Below the pieces are notes generated by a model. That model made no database searches and had not been told where the DNA came from. It saw only the letters and a list, made by a program, of their open reading frames with translations. Positions 45,218 through 56,089 of a DNA stretch of 64,000 bases are shown piece by piece; within the stretch, counting starts at the first letter, position 1, and each line of letters starts with the position of its first letter. The stretch lies in contig CANKII010000001.1 in assembly GCA_947482115.1 (NCBI GenBank), positions 124,001-188,000 of the forward strand, written 5' to 3'. The translations under genes and the position numbers were made by a program. Source of the stretch: Fibrobacterota bacterium (GTDB lineage Bacteria; Fibrobacterota; Fibrobacteria; UBA11236).

Positions 45218-47767
45218 TTAAGTTTCCTCTTCCACCCCTTCATCACCCTCTTCATCCGAACCTTCAACAGCCGGACCGGCTTCTGCGGCCAGACGAACCT
45301 TCTCATCCTCCGCGGATTCCAGCGCGTCTAAATCCACATCTTCTTTCTCAACAACCGCAACGCCGGTAACAGCGTCTTCGTCGTCAAGACGGATGACACG
45401 GACGCCTTGTGTATCACGGCCAATGACGCTGATCTCCGCCACTTCAATGCGGATGATATTACCCAGACGGGTGATGACCAGAATCTCCTGATCCTCGCGC
45501 ACGGGAGCCAGACAAATGGCGGTTCCGGTTTTATCCGTGACCTTCAAGTTGCGAACGCCCTTGCCACCGCGGCCGGTGACGCGGTATTCATCCGGATCGG
45601 TGCGCTTGCCATAACCGTTTTCGGTGATGGTCAGAACGCGAATGCCCGGTTCGGCCAGAATCATTCCAATGACCAAATCACCTTCTTCAAGATTGATGCC
45701 GCGCACGCCGCGTGTGCCGCGACCCGTGAGACGAAATTTGCTCATGGAAAAGCGGATGGCCTGTCCCTGTTTGGTTCCAATCATCACATCATCCTGCTCG
45801 GAGGCCAGCGAAACGCAGGTGAGCTTGTCACCTTCGTCGAGGTTGATGGCGTTGATGCCGGAAGCGCGGGGGCGTGAGAAGGAACCCAAGGCCATTTTGT
45901 TGATGATACCCTTTTCAGTGGCCAGCACGATCGAGCGTGCATCTGCGAAATCGCGGACAGGCACGAAGGCACTGACGGTTTCGCCGGGCTGAAGCTGGAT
46001 CAAATTCACCAGCGCCTTGCCTTTGGCGGTACGCGCGGCTTCGGGGATCTCATACACTTTGAGCCAATGGCATCGGCCCATGTTGGTGAACACAAGGATG
46101 TATCCGTGTGTCCAGGCGATGAAGAGATGCTCGACGAAATCCTCATCCTTGAGTCCCGCTCCAGAAATGCCCTTGCCGCCGCGTCCCTGACTCTTGTAGG
46201 CGTCGGTTCCGATGCGCTTGATATAGCTGCCATGCGAAACGGTAATAACCATGGGCTCGTTGGCGATCAGATCGAGCGTGGTCAAATCATCGGCATGATC
46301 CTGAATCGCAGTACGGCGTTCATCTCCGTGTTTGGCGGCGATGTCGCGCAACTCCTGAGCGATGATTTCCATGCGGCGTTCCACGCGGGCAAGAATGTCC
46401 TTCAAGTCCGTGATGGTCTTCAACAGTTCCTGATATTCGTTCTCGATCTTGTCGCGTTCCAATCCAGTCAGACGCTGCAGGCGCATTTCCAGAATAGCTT
46501 CGGCTTGTTTTTCGGACAGGTTGAAAGTGCTTATCAATCCGGATTTGGCCGTGGCTGTATCGGGGCTTTGACGAATCAATTTCACGATGGCATCGATATG
46601 ATCCAATGCAATGCGTAGGCCTTCCAGAATATGGGCGCGATCCTCGGCCTTGCGCAATTCAAACTGCGTACGGCGTTCAATGACTTCGTGACGGTGCTCG
46701 ATGAAATATTTGATCATGGAACGCAAAGACAGCGTTTTGGGTTGGCCCTTCACCAAAGCGAGATTGTGGATGCCGAAAGTTTCCTGTAACTGGGTGTGCT
46801 TGTACAGACCGTTCAGCACGACTTCGGGAAAGGCATCCCTCTTCAACTCAATGATGATGCTCATTCCGCGGCGATCGCTTTCGTCGCGCAGATCGGAGAT
46901 GCCTTCGATTTCCTTGTCGCGCACCAGCGAGGCCATTTTTTCGAGCAAGGTCGTCTTGTTCACCTGATAGGGGATTTCGCTGACGATGATGCGATTGCGT
47001 CCGTTGTGCTCTTCGATTTCACAGCGCCCGCGGACCACCACACGGCCACGACCGGTGAGGTAGGCGTCGCGGATTCCGGAACGGCCATGAATGATGCCGC
47101 CAGTGGGGAAGTCGGGTCCACTTACAAGCGCCAGCAACTCCGCATCCGGCAATTCCGGGTTTTGGATCATGGCCAGACAGGCATTGACAATTTCACGCAG
47201 GTTGTGCGGGGGAATATTGGTCGCCATGCCCACAGCGATACCCGTACTGCCATTGACCAGCAGATTGGGAAGTGCGGAGGGAAGCACGGTCGGTTCCTGC
47301 AGTGACTCGTCGTAATTGGGAATGAAGTTGACGGTTTCCTTTTCCAAATCCTGGAGCATGTATTCGGCGATCTTGCTCATGCGCGCTTCAGTGTAACGCA
47401 TGGCTGCGGGAGGATCGCCGTCAATGGAACCGAAGTTACCTTGTCCATCCACAATGGGATAGCGCATGGAAAAATCCTGTGCCATGCGCACGATGGATTC
47501 GTAAATGGCCGAGTCGCCGTGGGGATGGTATTTGCCCATGACTTCACCGACAATGTTGGCAGACTTTTTGTACGGACGATCGCTGAACAGGGAAATGTTC
47601 TCCATGCCGTACAGAATGCGGCGATGCACGGGCTTGAGGCCGTCACGCACATCGGGAAGCGCGCGCGCCACGATCACGGACATCGAGTAGCGCAGGTAGG
47701 ATGTTTTCATCTCCTCTTCGATGGAGGAGTTTACGACTTTGCCAATCCCGGTCATTTCAATGGTCAT
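45218..47767 (-). CDS. gyrA: DNA gyrase subunit A
   Basis: 849 residues. Breaks and reseals DNA with GyrB. Active-site Tyr125 in AMRYTEARM. The quinolone-determining stretch is [10 protein letters not shown] (81-90), with Ser86 and Glu90 at the positions of E. coli Ser83 and Asp87, i.e. no known resistance change. The C-terminal beta-pinwheel has a GyrA box QGRGGKG (QRRGGKG in E. coli). The tail is long and acidic ([15 protein letters not shown]). surE lies upstream with an ATGA overlap. Confidence 0.96.
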   Translation of the reverse strand: MTIEMTGIGKVVNSSIEEEMKTSYLRYSMSVIVARALPDVRDGLKPVHRRILYGMENISLFSDRPYKKSANIVGEVMGKYHPHGDSAIYESIVRMAQDFSMRYPIVDGQGNFGSIDGDPPAAMRYTEARMSKIAEYMLQDLEKETVNFIPNYDESLQEPTVLPSALPNLLVNGSTGIAVGMATNIPPHNLREIVNACLAMIQNPELPDAELLALVSGPDFPTGGIIHGRSGIRDAYLTGRGRVVVRGRCEIEEHNGRNRIIVSEIPYQVNKTTLLEKMASLVRDKEIEGISDLRDESDRRGMSIIIELKRDAFPEVVLNGLYKHTQLQETFGIHNLALVKGQPKTLSLRSMIKYFIEHRHEVIERRTQFELRKAEDRAHILEGLRIALDHIDAIVKLIRQSPDTATAKSGLISTFNLSEKQAEAILEMRLQRLTGLERDKIENEYQELLKTITDLKDILARVERRMEIIAQELRDIAAKHGDERRTAIQDHADDLTTLDLIANEPMVITVSHGSYIKRIGTDAYKSQGRGGKGISGAGLKDEDFVEHLFIAWTHGYILVFTNMGRCHWLKVYEIPEAARTAKGKALVNLIQLQPGETVSAFVPVRDFADARSIVLATEKGIINKMALGSFSRPRASGINAINLDEGDKLTCVSLASEQDDVMIGTKQGQAIRFSMSKFRLTGRGTRGVRGINLEEGDLVIGMILAEPGIRVLTITENGYGKRTDPDEYRVTGRGGKGVRNLKVTDKTGTAICLAPVREDQEILVITRLGNIIRIEVAEISVIGRDTQGVRVIRLDDEDAVTGVAVVEKEDVDLDALESAEDEKVRLAAEAGPAVEGSDEEGDEGVEEET

Positions 47768-48525
47768 GATCTTACCTCTTCCAAGCGAAGTCTTTCGAGT
47801 TCTGCTGTATTCGTCTGCGCAATTTGCAGTGGCGTAATGGCGATGCGTTTTTGCCGCAAGGCATAATCATCCGTGCCGGTCACAAATTTTTCCTTGGGCT
47901 TGCGCCCCAAAAGGCGATAGCCTTTAATCCCGTGTTCCGTGCGGACTTCTTCGTAATGATCGGTGAACATCACCGTGCTCATCGCAGTGAATTCGCTGCC
48001 GACAACTTCTTCCGGTGCGCATAACGGAAAATTGATGTTCCAAAGCGTATGAGGCGGAGGAAGTTCTTCCGGCTTTCGCAAAAGCTCCACAAGCCATTCC
48101 AAGGCAAAATCGATGTGCGCGTCCGTTTCGGCCATCAAACTGATGGCAAGGGCGGGAATTCCCCACAGAGCGGCTTCACGTGCTGCAGCCACCGTTCCGG
48201 AGTATACTGCGCTCACGCCGGCGTTTTCCCCGAGATTGATTCCGGAGACTACAAGGTCGGGAAGATTGTTCTGCATCAACTGCGAGATGGCAAACTTGAC
48301 GCAATCACAGGGGGTTCCGCCCACCTGAAATGCGGGGTAGGGCATTCCCTTTTCTTCGAGATACGTCAGCAATTTTTCAGGTCGATGCGTAAAGCCGTGG
48401 GACTTGCCACTTTGGTCGGTGGAAGGCGCCACCACGACAACTTCGTGTTCGGTTGCAAGGGCATCGGCAACGCGGTATAAAACCGGGCTTAAAATGCCAT
48501 CATCGTTGGTCAGAAGAATCCGCAT
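47764..48525 (-). CDS. surE: 5'/3'-nucleotidase SurE
   Basis: 253 residues. Family start [10 protein letters not shown] with metal-binding Asp pair, then [14 protein letters not shown] and a [12 protein letters not shown] motif. Hydrolyses nucleoside monophosphates and short polyphosphates under stress. Overlaps gyrA by 4 bp, so they share a transcript, an unusual but not unknown arrangement. Confidence 0.93.
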   Translation of the reverse strand: MRILLTNDDGILSPVLYRVADALATEHEVVVVAPSTDQSGKSHGFTHRPEKLLTYLEEKGMPYPAFQVGGTPCDCVKFAISQLMQNNLPDLVVSGINLGENAGVSAVYSGTVAAAREAALWGIPALAISLMAETDAHIDFALEWLVELLRKPEELPPPHTLWNINFPLCAPEEVVGSEFTAMSTVMFTDHYEEVRTEHGIKGYRLLGRKPKEKFVTGTDDYALRQKRIAITPLQIAQTNTAELERLRLEEVRS

Positions 48526-48607
48526 TCAGGCTGATTTATAAAGGGTTTTTAGAGCTTTCACAGATGCAAAAAAAGATAGCTTTTACACTACGTTTTCAAA
48601 GGATTTT

Positions 48608-49906
48608 ATGCCTCCGCAAGAGCACATTCAACCCCCTGTCCAGACCCCAAAAGGGACCCGGGATTTTTACCCCGAGGACATGCGAATTCAGAACCATTTG
48701 TTCGACGGGTGGCGAAAGACTTGTCACGCCTTTGGTTACGAAGAATACGAAGGCCCGACCTTTGAACATCTTGAACTTTACGTCGGGAAATCGGGTCCTG
48801 AAATTGTGGAACAACTCTACCATTTCAAGGACAAAGGCGACCGCGATTTGGCTCTGCGTCCTGAGCTGACGCCGACATTGGCGCGCATGGTGAACCAAAA
48901 GGGCAACAGCTTGCGCTTGCCCATCAAGTGGTTTTCCATTCCCCGCCTGTTTCGCTACGAGCGCGCCCAGCGCGGCCGTTTGCGGGAATTTTTCCAGCTC
49001 AACATGGACATCATTGGCTGCGACACCATTGCTGCGGAAGTGGATTTGATCAGCGCTGTCATTGAAATGTTAAAAGGCTTTGGGCTGGGATCGAATGACT
49101 TTGCTGTCCGTATTTCCAGCCGCAAACTGCTGTCGGAGTTTTTGGATCATTTGGGAATCGAAGCGGAAAAAAAGCCTGCGGTCTATACGGCACTCGACAA
49201 ACGCGCCAAGATCGGTGAAGAAAAATTTCGGGTTCTGTTGAGTGAACAGGGCATCAATACGGAAACAGCGAATCGTTTGGAAGCCTTCTTTCAATGCCGC
49301 AGCATTGAGGATATTGTTTCCCGTGTGGAGGGAATGAACGACCCTGCGGGATTATCCGAGTTGAAAGAGCTATTCGCATTGTTGGCCCAATTGGGCCATG
49401 GTGATTTCGTGTGCATTGATACGTCCGTTGTTCGTGGACTGGCATATTACACCGGTATTGTTTTTGAAGTGTTCGACAAGGGCCAGAACTTGAGGGCCAT
49501 TGCGGGCGGTGGACGTTACGACAGTTTGCTCTCCAGTTTGGGTGGACTGGCAATTCCTGCGGTTGGATTTGGCATGGGTGATGTCGTTCTTGCGGATCTG
49601 TTGAATGGAAAAGGATTACTGCCGATCAAAAGACAGGGACTGGATTATTATCTTGCCGATGTAGCCTCATCCGAGGGGCTGCCTCGAACTGAACTATTGA
49701 GTTTGGCCCAACGTTTACGGGTCAAAGGCCGCGCTGTCAGTTATTCCTTGAACGGTGGAAAACTCAAAAAACAACTGGCGGAAGCCAACGATCAAGGTGT
49801 CAGTCGTGTCCTTTTTCTCGGTTCGGATCGCGCTCCAGCCGGGTCCTATGAGATGAAAGATCTCACTAGCGGAGAACAAAAAATGGTAGGGGAGGAGGAA
49901 CTGTGA
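48608..49906 (+). CDS. hisS: Histidyl-tRNA synthetase
   Basis: 432 residues, class II synthetase. Motif 2-type block PRLFRYERAQRGRLREFFQLNMDIIG and histidine-binding LAYYTGIVFEVFD and IAGGGRYDSLL are intact. The C-terminal anticodon-binding domain is complete. Start ATG 48608. It overlaps queF by 4 bp (GTGA). Confidence 0.95.
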   Translation: MPPQEHIQPPVQTPKGTRDFYPEDMRIQNHLFDGWRKTCHAFGYEEYEGPTFEHLELYVGKSGPEIVEQLYHFKDKGDRDLALRPELTPTLARMVNQKGNSLRLPIKWFSIPRLFRYERAQRGRLREFFQLNMDIIGCDTIAAEVDLISAVIEMLKGFGLGSNDFAVRISSRKLLSEFLDHLGIEAEKKPAVYTALDKRAKIGEEKFRVLLSEQGINTETANRLEAFFQCRSIEDIVSRVEGMNDPAGLSELKELFALLAQLGHGDFVCIDTSVVRGLAYYTGIVFEVFDKGQNLRAIAGGGRYDSLLSSLGGLAIPAVGFGMGDVVLADLLNGKGLLPIKRQGLDYYLADVASSEGLPRTELLSLAQRLRVKGRAVSYSLNGGKLKKQLAEANDQGVSRVLFLGSDRAPAGSYEMKDLTSGEQKMVGEEEL

Positions 49907-50304
49907 GTCGCAAGAAAACAGAAGGCCAATACGAGGGGCGGCAGAATCACATCCCGAATCTCAAAACTCCCAAAATCGAATCGTGGAAATTCCAGTACCC
50001 GGGAAGTGAAACCTCCATCGAAGTTCAGATCCCGGAGTTCACCTGCATTTGTCCGAAGACTGGTTTGCCTGATTTTGCCACCTTGATGATTACCTACACT
50101 CCGGACAAACTTTGCCTGGAACTGAAAAGTCTCAAGGAGTACATCAACTTCTACCGCGATGTCGGAATTTTCCATGAACACGTGGTGAACAAATTTTTGG
50201 GAGACTGTGTTCAAGCCTGCAATCCCAAATCGATGGAAATCCGAGGTGTTTTTAATCCGCGTGGTGGTATTCAAACCACCGCCGTTGCAAAATTTATCCG
50301 ATAA
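49903..50304 (+). CDS. queF: NADPH-dependent 7-cyano-7-deazaguanine reductase QueF
   Basis: 133 residues, the short (unimodular) QueF form. It reduces preQ0 to preQ1 in queuosine synthesis. The catalytic Cys50 and Asp57 lie in FTCICPKTGLPDFATL; ELKSLKEYINFYRDVGIFHE is the second family block. Start GTG 49903 follows GGAGGAGG within hisS, indicating translational coupling. No other que genes are near. Confidence 0.94.
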   Translation: MSRKKTEGQYEGRQNHIPNLKTPKIESWKFQYPGSETSIEVQIPEFTCICPKTGLPDFATLMITYTPDKLCLELKSLKEYINFYRDVGIFHEHVVNKFLGDCVQACNPKSMEIRGVFNPRGGIQTTAVAKFIR

Positions 50305-50350
50305 ATTTCCAGGAATTATTTTTAATTCAAATCCAAACAAGGAATCCCCG

Positions 50351-51424
50351 ATGAACAAGGTCTATAACTTCAGCGCCGGTCCCGCCATTCTGCCCCGTGA
50401 GGCCATGGAAGCGGGTTCGCGCGCCTGTCTCGAATTCAACGGCATGGGGCTGTCCCTGCTGGAGATTTCCCATCGCAGCAAGGAATTCGAAGCGGTTTTA
50501 AACGACGCCCGTGCCATTGTCAAAGAGCTGTTGGGTGTCCCGGACGGTTATCAGGTGCTGTTTCTTCAGGGTGGAGCCAGCCTCCAGTTCGCCATGGTTC
50601 CCATGAACCTTTTGGATGAGGGCGAAACTGCCGCCTATCTCGACACGGGCGTCTGGGCCAACAAGGCTCTTAAGGAAGCCAAGCTTTTCGGGAATGCCAA
50701 GGCGGTGGCCTCGAGCAAGGAACAGAATTACACCTTCATTCCCAAGGAATATGAAGTTCCTGCAGATGCGAAGTACTTCCATGTGACTTCGAACAACACT
50801 ATTTACGGGACCCAGTTGCAGAGCTTTCCCGCTTCAGCCGTTCCACTGATTTCCGACATGAGCAGCGATATCTTCAGCCGCCCGGTGGATGTCTCCAAGT
50901 TCGGATTGATCTATGCCGGTTCGCAGAAGAACATGGGCATTGCCGGTACAACCCTTGTGATTATCCGGGATGACCTGATGGGGAAGGCCAAGCGCAAGCT
51001 ACCCTCCATGCTGGATTACAAGCTTCAGGCTGAGAATGACTCCATGTACAACACTCCTCCGGTTTTCGCCATTTATATGGCGCTGGAAACCCTCAAATGG
51101 GTGAAGTCCAAGGGTGGCGTGAGTGCCATGCAAAAGCTGAACGAAGAGAAGGCCGGCCGTCTCTATGCCGAGATCGATTCCAATCCTCTGTTCAAAGGCA
51201 CTTGTGCCGTTGAAGACCGTTCGCGAATGAACGTCACCTTTGTGATGAACAAACCCGAACTCGAAGGGGCTTTCCTCAAGGAGGCGGAAGCCGCAGGACT
51301 TTCCGGTCTCAAGGGACATCGGTCGGTCGGTGGTTTCCGCGCGAGCATTTACAACGCCATGGGAGTGGATGGAATCGATGCCTTGGTTTCCCTGATGCGG
51401 GATTTTTCCAAACGGAACAGCTAG
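50351..51424 (+). CDS. serC: Phosphoserine aminotransferase
   Basis: 357 residues from ATG 50351 (AAGGA ribosome-binding site). Converts 3-phosphohydroxypyruvate to phosphoserine, downstream of SerA. PLP lysine is Lys193 in AGSQKNMG; NFSAGPAILP at the start and GHRSVGGFRASIYNA near the end are family marks. It likely shares a transcript with hisS and queF and ends at a strong terminator. Confidence 0.95.
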   Translation: MNKVYNFSAGPAILPREAMEAGSRACLEFNGMGLSLLEISHRSKEFEAVLNDARAIVKELLGVPDGYQVLFLQGGASLQFAMVPMNLLDEGETAAYLDTGVWANKALKEAKLFGNAKAVASSKEQNYTFIPKEYEVPADAKYFHVTSNNTIYGTQLQSFPASAVPLISDMSSDIFSRPVDVSKFGLIYAGSQKNMGIAGTTLVIIRDDLMGKAKRKLPSMLDYKLQAENDSMYNTPPVFAIYMALETLKWVKSKGGVSAMQKLNEEKAGRLYAEIDSNPLFKGTCAVEDRSRMNVTFVMNKPELEGAFLKEAEAAGLSGLKGHRSVGGFRASIYNAMGVDGIDALVSLMRDFSKRNS

Positions 51425-51444
51425 AAGTTTTGAATTGAATCCAT

Positions 51445-51474
51445 AAAAAAGGCCCCGCTCAGCGGGGCCTTTTT
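51445..51474. terminator. Strong bidirectional intrinsic terminator after serC
   Basis: AAAAAAGGCCCCGCT-CAGCGGGGCCTTTTT: a perfect GC-rich stem with A-run and T-run on the two sides. It serves serC and the convergent surface-protein gene. Confidence 0.93.
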
Positions 51475-51493
51475 GTTTGCAATGGTATTTGGT

Positions 51494-54400
51494 TTATCTC
51501 ACGTATCCCGTGCGTCTCACCAGAGTCTCTTTACCATTGGGAGTCTCAAAGATGACGCTCCAGACGTAAACTCCCTGACCGGCCAGTTGATTCTTGGAAT
51601 CGCGTCCGTCCCAAACCAGGAAGGAAGTTACCCCGCTGTTGGACCGGCGGAATACGTTCTTCAGCTCGCCGTTAAAACCGAAATCCTGATTCCACGATTT
51701 CACGAAGTGCCCCAAGTGATCGGAGAGATGCACATGGGCGATGTACCGTCCGGAAGGCCCGCCTGCTGTAACGACTTGCAAGGTACTGAATCCCTTTGGC
51801 AGGGACTCTTTTACCTTGGAATCCGTTGCGGTAACAACCGTGTCAGAAATGACATGGGTCGCTTTCGGTGTGTAGGGGGCGCCAGCCACATAGTTGGCCG
51901 GAAAATCTTGCGGAGCCACCCATTCGATGTTTCCACTGGTGTTGGTGTTCACTGTGGATGTTCCCGTGGTGCTGTTGTTTGCAAGGTTAAAAGCCCGGCT
52001 TCCAGGTGTCAGTCCGGATACCGGTGGGTAGCCGTCTAAACCCTGTATGCTCTTCTTGGAGTTGCCACCGTTCAGTACAACGCCTCCCTTGCCGGGAATG
52101 TTGTGATCGAAATCGGTGAAGTTTCCGGTAAGCCCGTCCAGATAGATGCAATCACCGATTTGCGGAGTTTTTGCATTGCCACGATTATCCACGATCAATT
52201 GGAATATGGACTGCAATCCGTCCGAGGTCAGGGAATCCTTAAGATGGTGTATTTCCTGAACAGCAATGGTTGTCTTACCCGTATCCGGGATGGCGCAATT
52301 CGAAACTCCAGAACTGAAGCGGAAGAGGGTGTTAAAGAAGTGTGAGACACCCGATTGATCCACGCTGTCAATGGGTTCAGAAGTATTGATCAAGAGAGTA
52401 TCAGGGTTCACAATTTTTTGACCATTAGCGTCAATATATGCGACCTTCAAATCCGAGGGGAGTTTGCGGGCGGAGGCGGGAATCGGTCCCATGGCATCCA
52501 TCAGCGGCACACGCAATCCGTTGAAATATCCTCCGAGCGGGAATTTGACCATGGGAGGGTGGGCGGGATCCGGAATGCCTGTTTGATACAGGCCAAATGG
52601 CGTACTTGGATTCGGTACGGCCGAAAGCACGAGGCTGTCGGCAGTCATCGTGACGTTATACATCTTGTGGAGATAGCCGGGAGCCTCCTTGTTCCAATAA
52701 ACCGTGTCAATGGTATCGGGTTTGGCCGGGATCGGTCTTTCGAAAACAAGCACGACCAAATCACCGGCACCATCCCGGTCAATATCCTTGACATAACCGG
52801 CGAGCGCCTTGGGTTGAAGCAAATAGGTTGCAGAGAGTATGCGGCTGCGCAAGTACCCGACCTTGGATGCCAAGGCTTTGACGTTTCGCGTGGTTCCGAT
52901 GGAGAATTGGCCGGTGTACTGCTGGACGGGACCAATCAAGGGAATGGAACCATCAAGCGTATAATCGATCAACGCGCCGGTAGTCCCGGTTTGCAAAGTG
53001 ATATTAAGGCCCGCAACGAAGAAGGTATCAGGAGGAGTAGCGACAGGTGTAAGAACCTGTTGAATCACCTGCTGGAATTGGGTTCCATAAACCGGGTCTG
53101 TGTATTTCACAATTACGCCGCTGTCTACGGGGCATGTAAGCTTGGTATCCGTCGTGTTAGGCGTTCCAATATCGCGGACCAGCACGTCCGATATGTATCC
53201 ACCGGATGGAACTTGGGTGAAGTTCAGTTGAACAGAATCCGCCGTGCTGCCAATACAAAGAGCCGTGGCTGTGACGACGTCATTTGCAGCAACGCGCACA
53301 AAATTCTGATCCCGCAATGTGTCGATCAGACTGGAGGGGCCTGTCGGATCGGCGGCATTGGTCACGTCTGAAAAGTTAAGAGAGCCGGAGGAATCGGGAT
53401 AGGCGATGACCACGCTATCGGTCATGGTCTGATTGAGAAGCTCAGCCCCGGTACTGTCATGAGGATGGGCGGTGGCTGTTACTACGATACGATACGCGCC
53501 TTCTAAACGGCCGTTTGCGGCGGGAGCCAGGCTTTCTCCGAGAGGAATGCTATCCCTCCAATCCGCGAGATCTCCGTTGATCACTCTTTTTTGTCCTTGT
53601 ACCATGGACTCCGCGTCCTGACTTACAGTCTGCCCCAGTTTCGTGCTCCGAGCAGAAATTTGAACGGGTACCGAAGTGAAGTTGGTCTTGTTGAAATCGG
53701 TTACCGTCAGGTATACCTTGCCATTTGCTAATGACCAGAATTTTGTGTTCGGAATGACGGTGCCTGTTGGAAGGACGGCACCTGTCGCATCGGTGAATTG
53801 CATGTACGGAGTGAATTGCGGCGGCTGTCCAATTCCAGCCTGGCAGGTTGCTTGATCCAAATTAATCGGATCCGTGTAGGTTCCGAACATTTGATCACCG
53901 AGATTGGAATACTGCAACGTGCCATTATTCTGCTGCACCCCGGTTGTGGTTTGTACCAAGGTGAGACGTGCGTAGAAGAGTCCTGGAGTGGCAATGGACT
54001 GAGTGAGATTGATTACCTCCCGATCACCGCTGCGAAGAGTGATTGTAACCTGATAGGGGAAATGTGCCGGGTCTCCGCGTTGGTCTTTGACAATCACATA
54101 AGCTTGCGTGACTCCAAGTGCAAATTGGGAAATGTTCGTGGTGCCAAGACTGTCGTTGGAGAAGTATGCCGTGGCCTGCTTGTTGGTAGGATGAATGGGG
54201 ATAAGGTCACAAGCATTGTCCCTTGGATCGCGCGGGTTCTGCCAACACCCCTTTAACGTGTCTGAAATCTTGTTTTCCAAAGTCGTGTTTGCCGTGTTCG
54301 GTACTCCGATGGAGCCAAATGGTGCTGCAATGGGAATGGTTGCAGAGTAGCGGAGGGAATCTGTTCCTCTGGGAAGGGTAAGTGCTTTCAAAGTATCCGG

Positions 54401-55933
54401 GGGTGGAACGGATGTTCTGACCACGGGACGTATGGTAGCCAAGCCATTTTTGGATGTGGTGACCAGCACCTGAACCGTGGCATCGGAGTCTGTGAAATAT
54501 CCTGAAGCGGGACGAATTCCCGAAGAGTTCAGCCATTGCAAGCTCGTGGGATTGTAACACTTCGTGATGAGCCCTCCCAAAAAGGATGCGCCAGATCCTG
54601 CACCGACATTAAGTGCAAAATTTGCCGTGTCCGATTGAGTAATAACCGGAGTGGGAGGGGTGGTCGGTAAGGAGCTGAGTCTGGAAATGACCCGGATATT
54701 ATTCGTTCCTGTTTGTAAGGGAAGGACGCTGTCGAGAACAATTTTGTAGTTGCCGCCGCCTTGATCGATAAACTGGTTTGCGAGAGTTGCGCTACTGGTC
54801 ACATTCAAGGTGGTATTGGTAATAGTGAAAAGGGTGGGAGAATAGCTTGTAATGATCTTGTTTAGGATTGCTTTCATCACGCCGTTGATGCTGTCAGGGC
54901 GAGAAGGCGGTACCCGATAGAAATCCGAACCCAGTGGAACCCGTCCGCCGGGTCCACCTGTCTGGGCGGGACGGGTGGTGTCACACAAAGCCTCTAAGAC
55001 TCTGGTTTCCGCTGCAGTACCTCCAAGAAAGATTCCGTAAATGGGGATGGTTTTGTCTATGAACTTGTAGGTGCCGTTTAGATTCTTGGCAAAGCCATCG
55101 CTATCAGGATTGCTGGGTTGTCCATCGGATATAAACACAATGGCCCTCTTGGTCGGGTTTCTACCAAGATTCAAGGGCGTATTGAGCCATTGCTTTGCAG
55201 AATCCAAGGGCCTGTTATATATGGTTCCATATGAGGAATCGATGATAATTTTGTTTTTGAGGGTGGTGATATTAGCCGCTGTCAAAGTCAGGGGCCGTTG
55301 GCAATTCGCTGGAGTCCATATATCATGGGCGAATGGAATGTATCCGATCGTTGAATTCGTTGAGGTGCTGACGATGGCATCAATAGCCTTGCTAACCACT
55401 GTTGCCCGCACTTTAAAAGGATCGCCGGAAAGGCTGTTACAATTGGCATTGTTCTTAATGCTCCAAACTGTGACGGGTCCTGCAGCTGTTTGGATTGTAA
55501 CGGGAGTGGGATAGATGTTGCCACCAGGTGGCTTTCCGATTGCATTGGGAGCATCGGTACCAGGAATTGTGCATCCTCCATTGTCGGCATAGTAGATGGT
55601 ATCGCGCGGGGGATTGGGGTTTACATAGATAAAGGATAAGCCCATGCTTCCGCTTTGATCCAACACGAATAAGAAATCGGCATCGCCGCCCGTGGTGACT
55701 GATTTTGTGCACAGGGCAAGCCCCTGATTATCTATGCGCGTGACATTTGACGGAATGGCAATGGTTTGATTTTTGAGCGAAGCAACGTCCAGACATTGTT
55801 TGGCTGGCTGCCCATTGAGCGTCGTATCCTTACCGGCCAAATCGCAACGCTGCGCCGTTTGGGCTTGAATGGCCAGAGCGGCAAAAGCCATTAACAGGGC
55901 GGTTTTTATGGCCAGGTTTCGGGAGTTTTGCAT
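51494..55933 (-). CDS. Large secreted VWA-domain surface protein
   Basis: 1,479 residues from ATG 55933, where the signal peptide starts (cleavage near AIQA, residue about 24). A von Willebrand A domain follows with the MIDAS motif DQSGS (92-96) and FISDGQPSN. The middle is long and beta-rich with many Thr/Ser/Asn. A chitobiase-type region (IDYTLDGSIPLIGPVQQY, then VKALASKVGYLRS) lies in the second half. The end resembles a FlgD Ig-like domain (FLVWDGRDSKNQLAGQGVYVW) used for C-terminal sorting in FCB-group secreted proteins. Such proteins often act in adhesion or surface organisation. Function inferred from domains only. Confidence 0.75.
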   Translation of the reverse strand: MQNSRNLAIKTALLMAFAALAIQAQTAQRCDLAGKDTTLNGQPAKQCLDVASLKNQTIAIPSNVTRIDNQGLALCTKSVTTGGDADFLFVLDQSGSMGLSFIYVNPNPPRDTIYYADNGGCTIPGTDAPNAIGKPPGGNIYPTPVTIQTAAGPVTVWSIKNNANCNSLSGDPFKVRATVVSKAIDAIVSTSTNSTIGYIPFAHDIWTPANCQRPLTLTAANITTLKNKIIIDSSYGTIYNRPLDSAKQWLNTPLNLGRNPTKRAIVFISDGQPSNPDSDGFAKNLNGTYKFIDKTIPIYGIFLGGTAAETRVLEALCDTTRPAQTGGPGGRVPLGSDFYRVPPSRPDSINGVMKAILNKIITSYSPTLFTITNTTLNVTSSATLANQFIDQGGGNYKIVLDSVLPLQTGTNNIRVISRLSSLPTTPPTPVITQSDTANFALNVGAGSGASFLGGLITKCYNPTSLQWLNSSGIRPASGYFTDSDATVQVLVTTSKNGLATIRPVVRTSVPPPDTLKALTLPRGTDSLRYSATIPIAAPFGSIGVPNTANTTLENKISDTLKGCWQNPRDPRDNACDLIPIHPTNKQATAYFSNDSLGTTNISQFALGVTQAYVIVKDQRGDPAHFPYQVTITLRSGDREVINLTQSIATPGLFYARLTLVQTTTGVQQNNGTLQYSNLGDQMFGTYTDPINLDQATCQAGIGQPPQFTPYMQFTDATGAVLPTGTVIPNTKFWSLANGKVYLTVTDFNKTNFTSVPVQISARSTKLGQTVSQDAESMVQGQKRVINGDLADWRDSIPLGESLAPAANGRLEGAYRIVVTATAHPHDSTGAELLNQTMTDSVVIAYPDSSGSLNFSDVTNAADPTGPSSLIDTLRDQNFVRVAANDVVTATALCIGSTADSVQLNFTQVPSGGYISDVLVRDIGTPNTTDTKLTCPVDSGVIVKYTDPVYGTQFQQVIQQVLTPVATPPDTFFVAGLNITLQTGTTGALIDYTLDGSIPLIGPVQQYTGQFSIGTTRNVKALASKVGYLRSRILSATYLLQPKALAGYVKDIDRDGAGDLVVLVFERPIPAKPDTIDTVYWNKEAPGYLHKMYNVTMTADSLVLSAVPNPSTPFGLYQTGIPDPAHPPMVKFPLGGYFNGLRVPLMDAMGPIPASARKLPSDLKVAYIDANGQKIVNPDTLLINTSEPIDSVDQSGVSHFFNTLFRFSSGVSNCAIPDTGKTTIAVQEIHHLKDSLTSDGLQSIFQLIVDNRGNAKTPQIGDCIYLDGLTGNFTDFDHNIPGKGGVVLNGGNSKKSIQGLDGYPPVSGLTPGSRAFNLANNSTTGTSTVNTNTSGNIEWVAPQDFPANYVAGAPYTPKATHVISDTVVTATDSKVKESLPKGFSTLQVVTAGGPSGRYIAHVHLSDHLGHFVKSWNQDFGFNGELKNVFRRSNSGVTSFLVWDGRDSKNQLAGQGVYVWSVIFETPNGKETLVRRTGYVR

Positions 55934-56089
55934 GATGATCCTTCCAAGACTCGTACGCACGATCCAAATGGCTCCTTGGGATCGGAACCCGGACAAACTT
56001 TCATTATACCCGTAATCTAATCGTTTTGGGCCAAATAGGCTGGCAAAATCGGCGTTTAGCATGGAATTCAAACAGGCTTCAACCTGCAT

